DNA from: Palsa-360 sp963710315
GTDB taxonomy: Bacteria > Acidobacteriota > Terriglobia > Acidiferrales > UBA7541
Direction of reading: 5' to 3'
DNA: 64,000 nt
NCBI GenBank assembly: GCA_963710315.1
Contig: CAVPZW010000007.1
Span: forward strand, 62,001-126,000
Position 1 is the first letter of the stretch. Each line of letters opens with the position of its first letter. Shown in pieces: positions 35,800-45,271 of the stretch. The notes under the pieces were generated by a model. The model worked only from the letters and a program-made list of their open reading frames with translations. It was not told the origin of the DNA and did not search any database. A program made the position numbers and the translations under genes.

Positions 35800-35975
35800 C
35801 TTTTAACACAGAGAAAAACGGAGAAAGGCGAAAAGAGAGAGGGCCACAGAGAAACCCTTAGGAAGACGCGAAGGGCGATCGAGAGATGTATTTAAGAAAT
35901 GGAAATCAGCCAATGGCGCGCAACGCGGGATCCTTCAGTTTTTCCACGAATCACGATTCACGAATCACGAACCGC
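35800..35975. repeat. ACACAGAG-type repeat and CACGAATCACGA tandem tract
   Basis: This region contains TTAACACAGAGAAAAACGGA, GGCCACAGAGAAACCCTTAG and, at about 35940-35970, a short tandem of ACGATTCACGAATCACGAA. Both motifs recur elsewhere (54877-55075). No coding capacity is evident. Confidence 0.6.
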
Positions 35976-35982
35976 GGCCTCT

Positions 35983-36843
35983 TCACGCCACCGCCGGCTT
36001 GGACACGCCCTTGGCCTGCGCATCTTCATCCTGCTCCAGCATTTGGATGAGGTTGCGCAGCGAGTCGATCAGCTCGGTGCGAGAGACATTGCTCTTGCGG
36101 AACTGGATGCGCAGCTTGAAGGCCTCGTTCTCCGGCCGAAAATTGAAGATGAACGGTTGCGGGCGAGGACCCGCAGTGCCTTCTTCCTGGCGCTCGCGGC
36201 GAGCTTCGTCGCGCGTCAGCCCGGCTTGCGCGATGCGATGAATCGCTTCCTGCATTTTGCGCTCGCTGGGCTGGCGGGCAATCTGCAAGAGCAGCGATTT
36301 CGAGGTGATTCCGTGCTCGATGCAAATCTTGCGCAGCGCTTCGGGAATCACGCGCAGCGACATGGTTTCCGTCACCGACGAGCGCGCCTTGGCGATTTTC
36401 TTGGCAATATCCTCGTGCGTGTAATCGAAATGCTCGGCCAGGCGCTGCAAGCCGTCGGCCTCTTCAAACGGCGTCAAATCTTTGCGCTGCAAATTTTCGA
36501 TCAGCGCCAGTTCCAGCGTTTCGGCGTCGTCGGCAATCTTCTCGATGCAGGGGACTTCGCGCAATCCTGCCGCGCGCGATGAATGGTAGCGGCGCTCGCC
36601 GGAGATGATGTAGTAGCAATCCTCGCGCGGCACGAAGCGCACCAGCAGCGGCTCCAGGACGCCCTTTTCGCGGATGGATTCCGTGAGGTCGCGCAGATCG
36701 CCCAGAAATTTCCGGGGCTGATCGGGGTTGGGCCTGATCTTGTCAACCGGAACCATGCGGCCGATGGCTGCGCCGCTGAACGTGGTCAGTTGTTCTACGT
36801 AGTGCGCGTCATGCCGCATCTTCAGCGTGACGGGCAATCCCAT
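35983..36843 (-). CDS. parB: ParB/Spo0J family partition protein
   Basis: ParB binds centromere-like parS DNA and loads with CTP in chromosome segregation. The 286-residue protein has the N-terminal CTP/ParB box (VPVDKIRPNPDQPRKFLGDL and YIISGERRYHSSRAAGLREV plus LIENLQRKDLTPFEEADGLQ). A helix-turn-helix region follows (HEDIAKKIAKARSSVTETMS). The C-terminal part is more divergent. I choose the ATG at 36843, preceded by GAAGAG, overlapping the parA end by 35 bases; an internal ATG at 36819 is also possible. It follows parA, as in most chromosomal par loci. The C-terminus lacks the usual long dimerisation domain. Confidence 0.9.
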   Translation of the reverse strand: MGLPVTLKMRHDAHYVEQLTTFSGAAIGRMVPVDKIRPNPDQPRKFLGDLRDLTESIREKGVLEPLLVRFVPREDCYYIISGERRYHSSRAAGLREVPCIEKIADDAETLELALIENLQRKDLTPFEEADGLQRLAEHFDYTHEDIAKKIAKARSSVTETMSLRVIPEALRKICIEHGITSKSLLLQIARQPSERKMQEAIHRIAQAGLTRDEARRERQEEGTAGPRPQPFIFNFRPENEAFKLRIQFRKSNVSRTELIDSLRNLIQMLEQDEDAQAKGVSKPAVA

Positions 36844-37609
36844 TCTCTTCGACACGTTGGATAACCTCCAGAGCGAGCTTGCCGTAATCCCTTGCGCCGG
36901 GCGATTTGGGCGCAAAGGTCATGATCGTTTCCTTGTAGGCTGGGCTTTCCTCCAGCCGCACATTTTTGCCGATGCGCGTCTTGAACAGCACGCTGCCGAA
37001 CACCGAGCGAATCTGCTCGTGCGTGTCGCGCGAAATATTGGTGCGCTTGTCAAACAGCGTGATGACCACGCCCAAAACCTTAAGATCGGGATTGGGCCGC
37101 GCGCGAATCCGCTCGTACGTCTCGAGCAGGTCGTCCGTGCCCTCGATCGCGAAGTAGGCGGCTTGAATCGGCACCAGCAGGTGCGTCGAGGCCACCATGG
37201 CATTCACCGTAATGATGCCCAAGGCAGGCGGCGTATCGATAATGATGTAGTCGAAATCTTTCAGCACCGGGGCCAACGCGTCCTTCAGCTTGAACGGCGC
37301 GTCGAATTGCCCGGAAAGCTGCTGTTCCAGTTTCGCCAGCGCCAGCCGCGACGGCGCGACTGACAAATTCGGCATCTTGGTGGGCCTGATGACGCTGGCC
37401 ATTTCCGCGCGGTGCTCGCCCAGCACGTCAAACATGGACGCCTGCACGGTGGCCAAATCGAAAAAGGTGATGCTCGAATTGGCTTGCGGATCGAGATCGA
37501 TCAGAAGCGTACGTTTTTCGCGTTGAGCAAGTGCGGCGGCAAGATTGATGGCAGTGGTGGTTTTGCCCACTCCGCCCTTCTGATTGGCAATGGTCAGGAT
37601 GGCGGTCAT
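36809..37609 (-). CDS. parA: ParA family ATPase
   Basis: ParA is the DNA-binding ATPase that moves ParB-bound DNA. The 266-residue protein starts at the ATG at 37609 (MTAILTIANQKGGVGKTTTA) with the deviant Walker A motif KGGVGKTT. LLIDLDPQANSS (Walker A' region), YIIIDTPPALGIITVNAMVA (Walker B) and VVITLFDKRTNISRDTHEQI follow. Length matches chromosomal Soj-type proteins. It is unlikely to be a plasmid remnant, since no replication gene is nearby. A nested palindrome of about 190 bp lies 230 bp upstream. Confidence 0.93.
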   Translation of the reverse strand: MTAILTIANQKGGVGKTTTAINLAAALAQREKRTLLIDLDPQANSSITFFDLATVQASMFDVLGEHRAEMASVIRPTKMPNLSVAPSRLALAKLEQQLSGQFDAPFKLKDALAPVLKDFDYIIIDTPPALGIITVNAMVASTHLLVPIQAAYFAIEGTDDLLETYERIRARPNPDLKVLGVVITLFDKRTNISRDTHEQIRSVFGSVLFKTRIGKNVRLEESPAYKETIMTFAPKSPGARDYGKLALEVIQRVEENGIARHAEDAA

Positions 37610-37841
37610 AAACAGCCCCAACTATGTTGGGGCAAACTTCCTCCCTGGGCGGCCGCTTCCCCACGCGATCTTACGATTACAATGATGTTGCGGGAAGGCC
37701 CCCAGCCGTCGGCGCAAGCCCAAATCTACTCGTACCGGTGAATGAGCGCAAGCGAAAAAGCGGATTTGCACAGAAGCGGCGAAGTAGCAAGCAAAAGCGA
37801 CTTCAGTGGCTAAACAACGAGTTGCCTTTGCTCTCACTGCC

Positions 37842-38031
37842 AGTCCCGTTAGGGACGACAGATCGTAGCCCACCGTGAAACGGTGGGAGCACGAAACGGG
37901 GAAGCTTGGAGCCCCGTAGGGGCGGCACAAGTGGGTGAGCACGTGTGCCGCCCCTACGGGGCTTTGCTTTGCTACGTCGCGTGCTCCCACCGTTTCACGG
38001 TGGGCTACGTTGTGCCGTCCCTCCGGGACTT
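37842..38031. repeat. Triple nested palindrome upstream of parA
   Basis: Three palindromes are stacked. The innermost arms are 37911-37929 and 37944-37962 (GCCCCGTAGGGGCGGCACA, 19 bp perfect). Around them lie 37864-37893 and 37980-38009, 30 bp perfect inverted copies, each themselves containing the stem-loop CCCACCGTGAAACGGTGGG. Outside those are imperfect GTCCCGTTAGGGAC and GTCCCTCCGGGAC hairpins. The whole structure could fold into a cruciform. The rest of the 570-bp gap (37610-38178) has no convincing gene. Confidence 0.85.
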
Positions 38032-38178
38032 CGAACCCCGAGAAAGACCAAACCGAGAGCGAAGCACCACCAAATGCGTTGCGGCATGCGAAGCATCTGA
38101 GGACTGGGAGTACAGAACAAGATGCTTCGCACGACGGTATTTAAAGCACATGCTGGTTTTTGGCTTTAGAATCTACAC

Positions 38179-38883
38179 ATGTTAATTCGCGCCGTGATTT
38201 TCGATATGGACGGGCTGATGCTGGACACCGAGCCGCTGTATCGAGTGGCATGGAAGCAGGCTTCCGCCGAATGCGGCTACGAATTGTCGGATGTGATTTA
38301 CAAAAGGCTGGTGGGCCGCAGCCGCATGGATTCCGAGCAAGTGCTTTTGGACGAGTTTGGTGCGGGATTTTCCCTGGAGAAATTCCAAAGCCTGGCCCGG
38401 ACGTACGTGACCACTGCATTCACGAGTTCGCCCATCCGAAGAAAGCCGGGGCTCGATTCCCTGCTGCAATTTCTGGAAACGCGGCGATTGCCCAAGGCCG
38501 TGGCCACCTCCACCGAGCGGCACAAAGCGCTGCCCCTTTTGCGATCAACGGAGTTGCTTGAGCGCTTCGACGCCGTGGCCACCGGAGACGAAGTGGCGCG
38601 CGGAAAACCCTCTCCGGACCTGTTCCTCCTCGCGGCGCAGCGCCTCGCCATTGACCCATGCGCATGCCTGGTGCTGGAAGACGCCGAATCGGGAGTCATT
38701 GCCGCGCATCAAGCCGGAATGCAGGTGTTCCACGTGCCCGATCTGGTCGAGCCCTCGCCTGAAGTGCGGCGAAGGGCGCACGGCATTTTCAGCTCATTGG
38801 CCGACGTCGCCAAAAATCTGGAAATTGCTTCCAGCAGTGCAAATTCAGAAGGAATTGAACTTCAGTCGTTCAAGACCGATTAG
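38179..38883 (+). CDS. HAD-superfamily hydrolase, beta-phosphoglucomutase/CbbY-like
   Basis: A 234-residue HAD protein of the type with an alpha-helical cap. Motif I is FDMDGLMLDTEPLYR with the nucleophile aspartate at residue 9. Motif II is in KAVATSTERHKALPLL. The lysine of motif III is in GDEVARGKPSPDLFLLAA, and motif IV is LVLEDAESGVIAAHQAGMQV. Such enzymes dephosphorylate sugar phosphates or isomerise beta-glucose-1-phosphate. The substrate cannot be told from sequence. The last 25 residues are a polar tail without homology features. It is not in an operon; the adjacent gap on each side is more than 100 bp. Confidence 0.88.
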   Translation: MLIRAVIFDMDGLMLDTEPLYRVAWKQASAECGYELSDVIYKRLVGRSRMDSEQVLLDEFGAGFSLEKFQSLARTYVTTAFTSSPIRRKPGLDSLLQFLETRRLPKAVATSTERHKALPLLRSTELLERFDAVATGDEVARGKPSPDLFLLAAQRLAIDPCACLVLEDAESGVIAAHQAGMQVFHVPDLVEPSPEVRRRAHGIFSSLADVAKNLEIASSSANSEGIELQSFKTD

Positions 38884-39025
38884 CGGTGTGCTCCATCTTT
38901 TGAGGATCACGAAGTTTGTGGGCGGGGTAGAATCCCGAAATGACCGTAAGCGATATGATGATTGGGGATTCAAACCCAAAAAATTCGCTCCTCACATAAG
39001 CCGCAAAGAGCGCTGCACCCGGCAC

Positions 39026-40638
39026 TCAGGCGAACAATTTCTCTTGGCGCTCGATGCGAAAGTGGCCGTCGATACTCTCAAGCACACCGCGGGCAGGAAT
39101 CTGCGCCAGCTCTTTTGGCTCCACTTTGTGCAACCCGCCGCCGTATACGCGGCCTTCGGAGATGAACTGGCCGGGCGTGACACTCTGGAGCGCCTCGAAC
39201 ACTCTCGCGGCAAGTTCGGGATGGTTGTTGAGCGCTTCCTGCAAGCGGCTCTTGGGATAAAGCATCAGATAGACGTTATGCGCGGTCGCATCTGAGCGAT
39301 TCCAGATGAAACGGAACGGATGCTTGCCGTTGGCCGACGCGGCCCATATAGGTGCATAGAAAAGGCGCGGGCGGGCGCTGCTCCTGTGAATACCACGGGG
39401 CGCGATGGCTAGCGAGATATGACGCGTGAATGTCTTCCTCTCGGCCTTTCTGCAGATACGCATAGAATCGCGGCCAGTTCGCTTTGATTTTTTCTTCCGG
39501 CTCGCTGCAATCGAGCAAGTAGAGTTGAGGAGATACAGCAGGGGCACCGTCGGTTCGCCGATCGATGATGTCGGCCGTCAGGTGGCGCGGGCCGGGAAGT
39601 ATCGGTTTGAGGAATCGGCGCGGGATGTGCCAGGTCTTCGTCTCTTCGTCACTCAGGATGAAAAAACTGTTGGAGCCGGTCGCAAGCCCGCGCTTGATGA
39701 CAAAAAGATCGCCAAGTGTCGGCTCGTCCGTGCTTTCAAAGTTGGTGCGCGCCGGGAAACTGCGTCCATTTGCGGGAATGGCGAAGCACGTCGAGAGGCA
39801 CAAGCGCCTCGGTGCTCGGGCTCTCAATCGGACCGCCAAAGGAAAATCGGACGCGGTGTCCTGGCGGCGGCGAAGCCTTACGAAATACGACGACGGCTGA
39901 CGATACCAGCGCGTCCGTGAACTGCACGTCCGTTGGGCAGAAGCGGTGAATATGCAGGAGCGTCACACGTTCGGTGAGATAGCGGCGAAGCGTGGCGCCG
40001 TAATTCACATCCATGAATTCCGAAGGGATAAGCCAGATGGCAAGCCCCTGCTCTTCCATCCAGTCGTGGCACAGCAGCAGAAAATAACAGTACAGCCCCG
40101 CAAGCCCGCTGATCTCCATGTGTAGGGAGCGCGCAAGCTGCGCCTTCAGGCGATCCTTCGCGTCGGATTCCAGATGATGATGCCGCACATAGGGCGGATT
40201 GGTAAGGACGAGATTGAAACGCTGTGCAGGAGGCTTCTGCTTCGTGAAATCGCCCTGCACAACGTGCAGGCCGCTCTTGCCCCAGAGATTCTTGGCCGCT
40301 TCCGCAAACAAGGGATCAAGCTCGATGCCGGTCGCGGCTTCGATGCTCTTTGCCGGGACGGCCTGGGAAAGTGCCGAGTAAAACGATCCGGTGCCAATCG
40401 CCGGGTCGAGGAAGCGGAGCCTCTCATCCCCTAGCGTTTTGTGTGCGTAGCGCGCGAGGCTCAGGGCAAGCGCAAACGGCGTTGCGAACTGTCCCCATTT
40501 ATTGCGCTCGGCTGCTGTCTTCAAGCCGTCGAGACGAGCCTGCTCAGTCTGGCGGCTGTCCTTCGATGGTTTGATGTGCGACAGTTGCCATGATGTCAGA
40601 TCCCGAGCTGGTCCAGGTCCTGGGTGCGATGCTCCCAT
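39026..40638 (-). CDS. N6-adenine DNA methyltransferase (XamI-type partner), frameshifted
   Basis: Class I adenine methyltransferase of the TaqI/Eco57I-like group. The N-terminal part has RNKWGQFATPFALALSLARY, motif I FLDPAIGTGSFYSAL, and motif IV LVLTNPPYVRHHHLES. After VLRHSRKW, near 39770, the frame shifts to a piece beginning TNFESTDEPTLGDLFVIKRG, and near 39370 it shifts back to PFRFIWNRSDATAHNVYLML, ending with RQEKLFA. These pieces look like the DNA-recognition C-terminal region. Both breaks are single-base. The N-terminal start is unclear, because the upstream frame overlaps the restriction gene. Its methylation would protect the host from the neighbouring endonuclease. Confidence 0.82.
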
Positions 40639-41563
40639 ATCCAGTCTATGCCCTCAGCCGCTTCGTACCCAAGATACGCCGCATCGAAGTATCCGCACAG
40701 GAAAAGCACAAAGACAACGTCCTTGCCGTACGTTGCTTTGAGATAGTTGATTTTGGTGGCTTCTTCTTTTCGGCGCTTGTTGACGTTGGTGAAGTCGCCT
40801 GCGGATTTCGCTTCAATGAGTATCGGCAGATGCGGCAGCTTGGCCTTCTTCGGCTGGATCACCGCGTCGATGGGAATCTTGACAGTCTTGGCCTCGGCCT
40901 TGGAAGGCTTCACCAGGACATTGAGCCGGAAAGAGAACGTGCCTGGCTCCATTTGGATTGAGCGGAGTAGCGGCAGGATGCGCCTTCAGCTTGTAGCCGC
41001 GCTCGGTCAGGTACTTCTCGATGAGTGCGAGCTGACGCTTCTCCTGCGCGTTCCTCACGATGGGTTCCGCAACGGCCCCGCAGAGCCGATCAGCAACGAT
41101 GGTGGATGAGCGGTAGCGTTCTTCCTTGGTGGGTTTGCGTTTCTCTTCGATCCACGGAAAAATATCCACGTCCAGCATCTGCGATAGGATTGCCGTGATT
41201 TTCTTGAGATGTGCGTCCAAGAGATCCGCTGCCAGTTGCGGAGGAAGCTTGCCTTCTTCGAGGCGTGCCAACGAGATTCTTGGTGGAATCGGCAAGTCCG
41301 ATGAGCCTGTCGCGCGCCAGCGGCGGGCACGTAGACATGCGCAGCGTCGGCAGAATGGCCGGATTGGTCTTTGATTACGTCAGGTGTAATCGTGGTCAGG
41401 TCTTTGGTGAGGCGTGAGGCCCCTGCTCGACGCTCTCGATGGTTTTCTTGCGGGTATCCCGGTACGCCTTGGGCGCAAACTTCATGAACCACTGGTTGAA
41501 CTGATCAACTGAGGCACGGGTGTCTGCCTTCCACAAATGTGGTTTATCGGCGTTAATGGGCAT
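40596..41563 (-). CDS. XamI-family type II restriction endonuclease, frameshifted
   Basis: From the ATG at 41563 the frame reads MPINADKPHLWKADTRASVD, then is interrupted by several single-base shifts (near 41420, 41360, 41290 and 40960). Conserved pieces are RISLARLEEGKLPPQLAADL, DVDIFPWIEEKRKPTKEERY and, most tellingly, LIEAKSAGDFTNVNKRRKEE followed by VLFLCGYFDAAYLGYEAAEG and IDWIWEH. The E-x-K in LIEAKS fits a PD-(D/E)xK nuclease core. The XamI family, as I recall, cuts GTCGAC. About 320 residues are expected. The 3' end overlaps the methyltransferase 5' end, so the two form one restriction-modification unit. Confidence 0.8.
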
Positions 41564-41767
41564 GAGCTACTTTACCAGCCACTTGCCAGAATGCAACCCT
41601 AGTCGGGCGCTCGCCGGACCGGAATTTTCTATTGAGATAGCTGAACTAGACTAGCATTGAACATTGTTGGAAGCACAGGTTTTCCCATGCCATGTGATAT
41701 TCTCTCCCCGAAAAAACGGATAGTATCATGCTTCCACGCCTCTTTACATTTGCGATGAAAGGCAACG
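41564..41767. other. Intergenic region upstream of the XamI-like gene
   Basis: About 200 bp with comparatively AT-rich sequence between divergent genes. The AAAGGCAACG just before 41768 serves as a ribosome site for the MFS gene. No recognised regulatory hairpin or controller (C) protein gene is visible. Confidence 0.35.
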
Positions 41768-43132
41768 ATGAGTGGCGTTGAGCCAGGGCCATTCGCTACA
41801 CAATCGCGTAACCTTGCCGGCGCGTGTTCGTCCATGAATGAGGGCGACGACATCATCGGCTCCTCCGCGCTGCGCAAGGCCAGCGTGCGGTTGATTCCGC
41901 TGATTGCCATTGCTTATGGCGTGGCGTATACGGATCGCGTGAACATCAGCTTTGCGGCGCTGCAGATGAATCGCGATTTGCACTTTAGCGCTTCGGCCTA
42001 CGGGCTGGGCGCGGGGCTTTTCTTTTTGAGCTATGCGGCTTGCGAGATACCGTCGAACCTGCTGCTGGTGCGCTTTGGCGCTTCGCGGTGGATTGCGCGC
42101 ATCATGTTCACCTGGGGTTTTCTTGCCATGGGCATGATGCTGGTGAAGACGCCGCTGCAATTTTACGTGCTGCGATTTCTGCTGGGCATGTCCGAAGCGG
42201 GCTTTTTTCCGGGAGTGGTTTTCTATCTCAGCCAGTGGTTTCCGGCAAACGTGCGCGCGCGGACCGTGAGTCGCTTTTACGTGGCGCTGCCGCTCAGCTC
42301 GGTGTTCATGGGAGGGCTGGCGGGGGCGCTGCTCAATTTGCAGGGGCGCATGGGGCTGGCCGGATGGCAATGGCTGTTTGTGGCGGAGGGTTTTCCGGCC
42401 GTGCTGCTCAGCGTGGTGTTCCTCGCCTATCTGCCGAACACTCCGGCCGATGCCAAGTGGCTGACGAGCGAGGAGCGCGACTGGCTCATGAACCGGCTGC
42501 GCGCGGACAATGCAACCGCCGCGGATGCCGGCGGCGCGGGCCACGCAGGCGGAGCGTTGCGCGCCATACTGAATCCGCGCGTGTGGCAGCTGGGCATTTA
42601 TCTGCTGTGCATCTACATTGGCTTTTACGCGTTCTCGTTTTCCGCGCCGCTGCTGATTCAGCAGTCCACCGGCATGAGCAATACGGGCGTGGGCTTCGCC
42701 GTCGCCGGCATGGGCTTGCTGGGCGCGCTGGCGCTGGTGCTCAACGGGCAGCACTCGGACCGCACCAACGAGCGCTACTTGCACATCGCCGTGCCCGTCT
42801 TGCTGATCGCCGCGGCGTTCGTCGTGGGAGGGCTGACCGTCGCGCCGATCTTCGCCCTGCCCGCCTACGCCATCATCTTCATCGCCTTCAACGCAACCGC
42901 CGGCCCTTCCTGGACCATCCCCTCCAGCTTTCTCACCGGAAAATCGGCCGCCGCGGGAATCGCCACGGCAAACACCATCGCCATTGTTGGAGGATTTCTA
43001 GGCCCCTACTGGATGGGGCGGGCAAAGGACTTCACGGGAAACTATCAGACTGGCCTTTTGACTCTCGCGGTGCCTACGATTGTGGGCGCGGTGATTGTGC
43101 TGTTTATGCGGCGGCAGGCTGCGCGGTCATAG
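41768..43132 (+). CDS. MFS transporter, anion:cation symporter-like family
   Basis: A 454-residue major facilitator with about 12 membrane helices. The pattern YGVAYTDRVNISFAALQMNR near residue 50 and the N-terminal helix of the ACS family (LLVRFGASRWIARIMFTWGF, with FYVLRFLLGMSEAGFFPGVV) indicate a symporter of organic anions such as tartrate, glucarate or hydroxyphenylacetate. The start may be the ATG at 41834 (MNEGDD...) rather than 41768; the upstream one has AAAGG in front. The middle cytoplasmic loop (TAADAGGAGHAGGALRAIL) is normal in size. No catabolic genes lie nearby, so the substrate is open. Confidence 0.85.
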   Translation: MSGVEPGPFATQSRNLAGACSSMNEGDDIIGSSALRKASVRLIPLIAIAYGVAYTDRVNISFAALQMNRDLHFSASAYGLGAGLFFLSYAACEIPSNLLLVRFGASRWIARIMFTWGFLAMGMMLVKTPLQFYVLRFLLGMSEAGFFPGVVFYLSQWFPANVRARTVSRFYVALPLSSVFMGGLAGALLNLQGRMGLAGWQWLFVAEGFPAVLLSVVFLAYLPNTPADAKWLTSEERDWLMNRLRADNATAADAGGAGHAGGALRAILNPRVWQLGIYLLCIYIGFYAFSFSAPLLIQQSTGMSNTGVGFAVAGMGLLGALALVLNGQHSDRTNERYLHIAVPVLLIAAAFVVGGLTVAPIFALPAYAIIFIAFNATAGPSWTIPSSFLTGKSAAAGIATANTIAIVGGFLGPYWMGRAKDFTGNYQTGLLTLAVPTIVGAVIVLFMRRQAARS

Positions 43133-43159
43133 TGGCGCGGGGTGAAAGCCGCAGACAAA

Positions 43160-43391
43160 AGCTTTAACACAGAGGGCACAGAGAAAAGAGGAGAAAGGCG
43201 GAGAGGGCGAGTTCATGAGGGTGCAACTAGATCGAAAGAAGACGATACCCCGTAAGCGGAGTCTCCGGTTTTCTTCTCTTTTCTCTGTGTTCTCTGTGTT
43301 AGAACCTTTGAATGTTGTGGCATAGGCTTCAGCCTGTGGGGGGTAGTCCTTGCTAGGACTAAAATCCACAGGCTGAAGCCTGTGCTACGTA
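43160..43391. repeat. Inverted ACACAGAG repeat plus REP-like palindrome
   Basis: Arms at 43162-43198 (AACACAGAGGGCACAGAGAA) and 43272-43304 (inverted) flank unrelated DNA. Next to them, 43317-43389 is a palindrome built on AGGCTTCAGCCTGTGG. Together they fill the gap between the MFS and radical SAM genes, which are convergent, so they could serve as a terminator region. Confidence 0.8.
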
Positions 43392-43394
43392 AGG

Positions 43395-45101
43395 CTACGT
43401 CGATCTTGCCTCGACTAGTTGCGCAACGTCCTCGGAAACCTGCTTGGCGGAAACCCAATTGCGCCGCTCGATGTATGTTGGGGGTTCGTATGTGCATCCT
43501 GACGCTAGCCGGAGCTCTTCCCTGCGCGTGGACCACAGCAGAAAAGGCCCCATGGACGCGGCGGCTAGGCGCGCAACAAACGGAAATTCCTTTTCGACTT
43601 CGCGCCGCAGATTGTGAATCTCGCGGCTCACGCTCTCATTCACTTTTTTAAATTCGCGCTCCATCACCCAGAGGGCCGCATTGTAGGGGCCGCTGAGTTT
43701 TTTCGCCTGCCGCGCGAAGCGTTCCCGAATGCGCGGATCGGGATCATTCTTGTAACGCTTCCAGCCCTGCAGCATGGTTTGGCACATGCGGTAGAGGCTG
43801 GGGCCGTTGCGCTCAAAATCGCGCTGGAAGGCCCAGTCGAGAAATATTTTGGAATCGTCCCGTGAAATCGCGGCGTGCTGAAAATTAAATTTATCCTGCC
43901 CATGGATATCGGCGAGGTCGATATCCGGGAGCATGCGGCCGGCATCGGACATTTCCTTGTACAGCGGCGTGCCGGGCACCGGAGTGTAGAGCATGAACTG
44001 GTGAAAATCGGTCTGGTGATCGACCGCCGCTTCAATTTCCTCGAAAATATTTTCCGGCGTGTGGTGCTCCAGGCCGATGATGGTCGATCCTTGCACGCGA
44101 ATGCCGTGCTCGCGCAGCTCCCGCGTCAGGCGCCCAATATCCACGCCGTTCAGCTTGCGATAGGCGGACCGGGGCGATTCCAATCCCATCCACACCCAGG
44201 AAACACCCAGCTCGACCAGTTCGTCGCATAGTGTATTTGCGGATGGCGTTGGCGGAAGAAAACACGGAAAGCTCCCAGCTTTTTCCGGCCTCCTTCATGC
44301 GCTCCAGCAAGCGCATGGCGCGCGGGCGGTGCAGCAGGAAATTTTCGTCCATCATGAAAAAGGAATGCACCTTGAGCTCGGCCTCGATCCGGCACATCAC
44401 GTCAAACAGTTCGTCTCCCGTTTCAAAGAAGTTTACAAATTTTCCCTTACCGCCAAAAAACGAGGACGTGGTGCAGAAGTTGCACCCCATGGGGCAGCCG
44501 ACCGAGGGAATAATGGTGGCCGCCGTGCTGCCCTTTCGCTCGGGCAAACTGCACTCCCATGATGCGCGCCTGCAAGCCGGAAACGATGGCGGGATGGTGG
44601 ATAGGCGCGTCGCGTCTTCCCCAGGATAGCGGCGCATCCAGGCGATGCCTTCTCCGCGCACAATGTGGTCGGCGTCGATCATGGTTTCCAGACCGGGCAG
44701 CGCCGCCACGTGTCCTCCCACAACGATCACCGAATCCGGGGAGAGCTCGCCGCACCATGCGGCACATCTCCTTGACCTTTGCCCAGATTCACAATAATTG
44801 AAGAAATGCCGACGATGTCGTACTGGTTCTCGGTCAATTCGCGGGCGAAGGCTTCCCGAGTGGGAAAATCCAGCACGGTGCAGGGCGCGGAAATATTTTC
44901 CTGAATCAGCATGATGCCCCAGGAGCGATGAAACATGCGCAGCGAGTAACTTCCCTGCGCGCGAGTAACTTGATTGTGATACAGCTCCATGGGATTGATG
45001 GAGCGGCTGCCGAATTCGTCGTCTTGCGCGTAGGGCCCAAACACGGAGCTGAGCAGGATGCGAGCGCGGCTTCCCTTGGGATGAGTTTGAGAATAATTCA
45101 T
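43395..45101 (-). CDS. B12-binding radical SAM protein, two frameshifts
   Basis: The N-terminal part (MNYSQTHPKGSRARILLSSV, then FGPYAQDDEFGSRSINPMEL) leads to a cobalamin-binding-like domain with ENQYDIVGISSIIVNLGK. Near 44745 the frame shifts to MIVVGGHVAALPGLETMID and the radical SAM cluster motif SVGCPMGCNFCTTSSFFGG (CxxxCxxC). Near 44210 it shifts to the C-terminal part (MGLESPRSAYRKLNGVDIGR, then IRVQGSTIIGLEHHTPENIF). The whole is about 565 residues. Such proteins often methylate unactivated carbons, but the reaction cannot be told. It is divergent from trpB2, with a 170-bp gap. Confidence 0.8.
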
Positions 45102-45271
45102 TTTTATAATTTACGGCGCGGATGCCGGTTTGGCAGTGACCGCCGGCACATTACAAAACTATTACAATCGGGCCGCGACTTTTATTACTCGCAATCACAG
45201 CCACGGGGAAAGTGTTGTGCTATATTCCCCGCTCTGAATTCGCAGGGCACTGCCCTGGCAGGAGAATATCC

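Noticed and set aside
37864..38009. Canonical parS site in the palindrome near parAB
   Set aside because: Only the CGTGAAAC half is shared with TGTTTCACGTGAAACA; no full site was found, so it is listed only as a hypothesis.
39000..39160. tRNA-like GGGATTCAAACCC stretch near the HAD gene
   Set aside because: The acceptor and anticodon stems could not be paired; no tRNA is supported anywhere in the window.
41744..42784. 346-codon frame opposite the MFS transporter
   Set aside because: Charged low-complexity product (His/Gln/Arg) opposite a conserved membrane protein.
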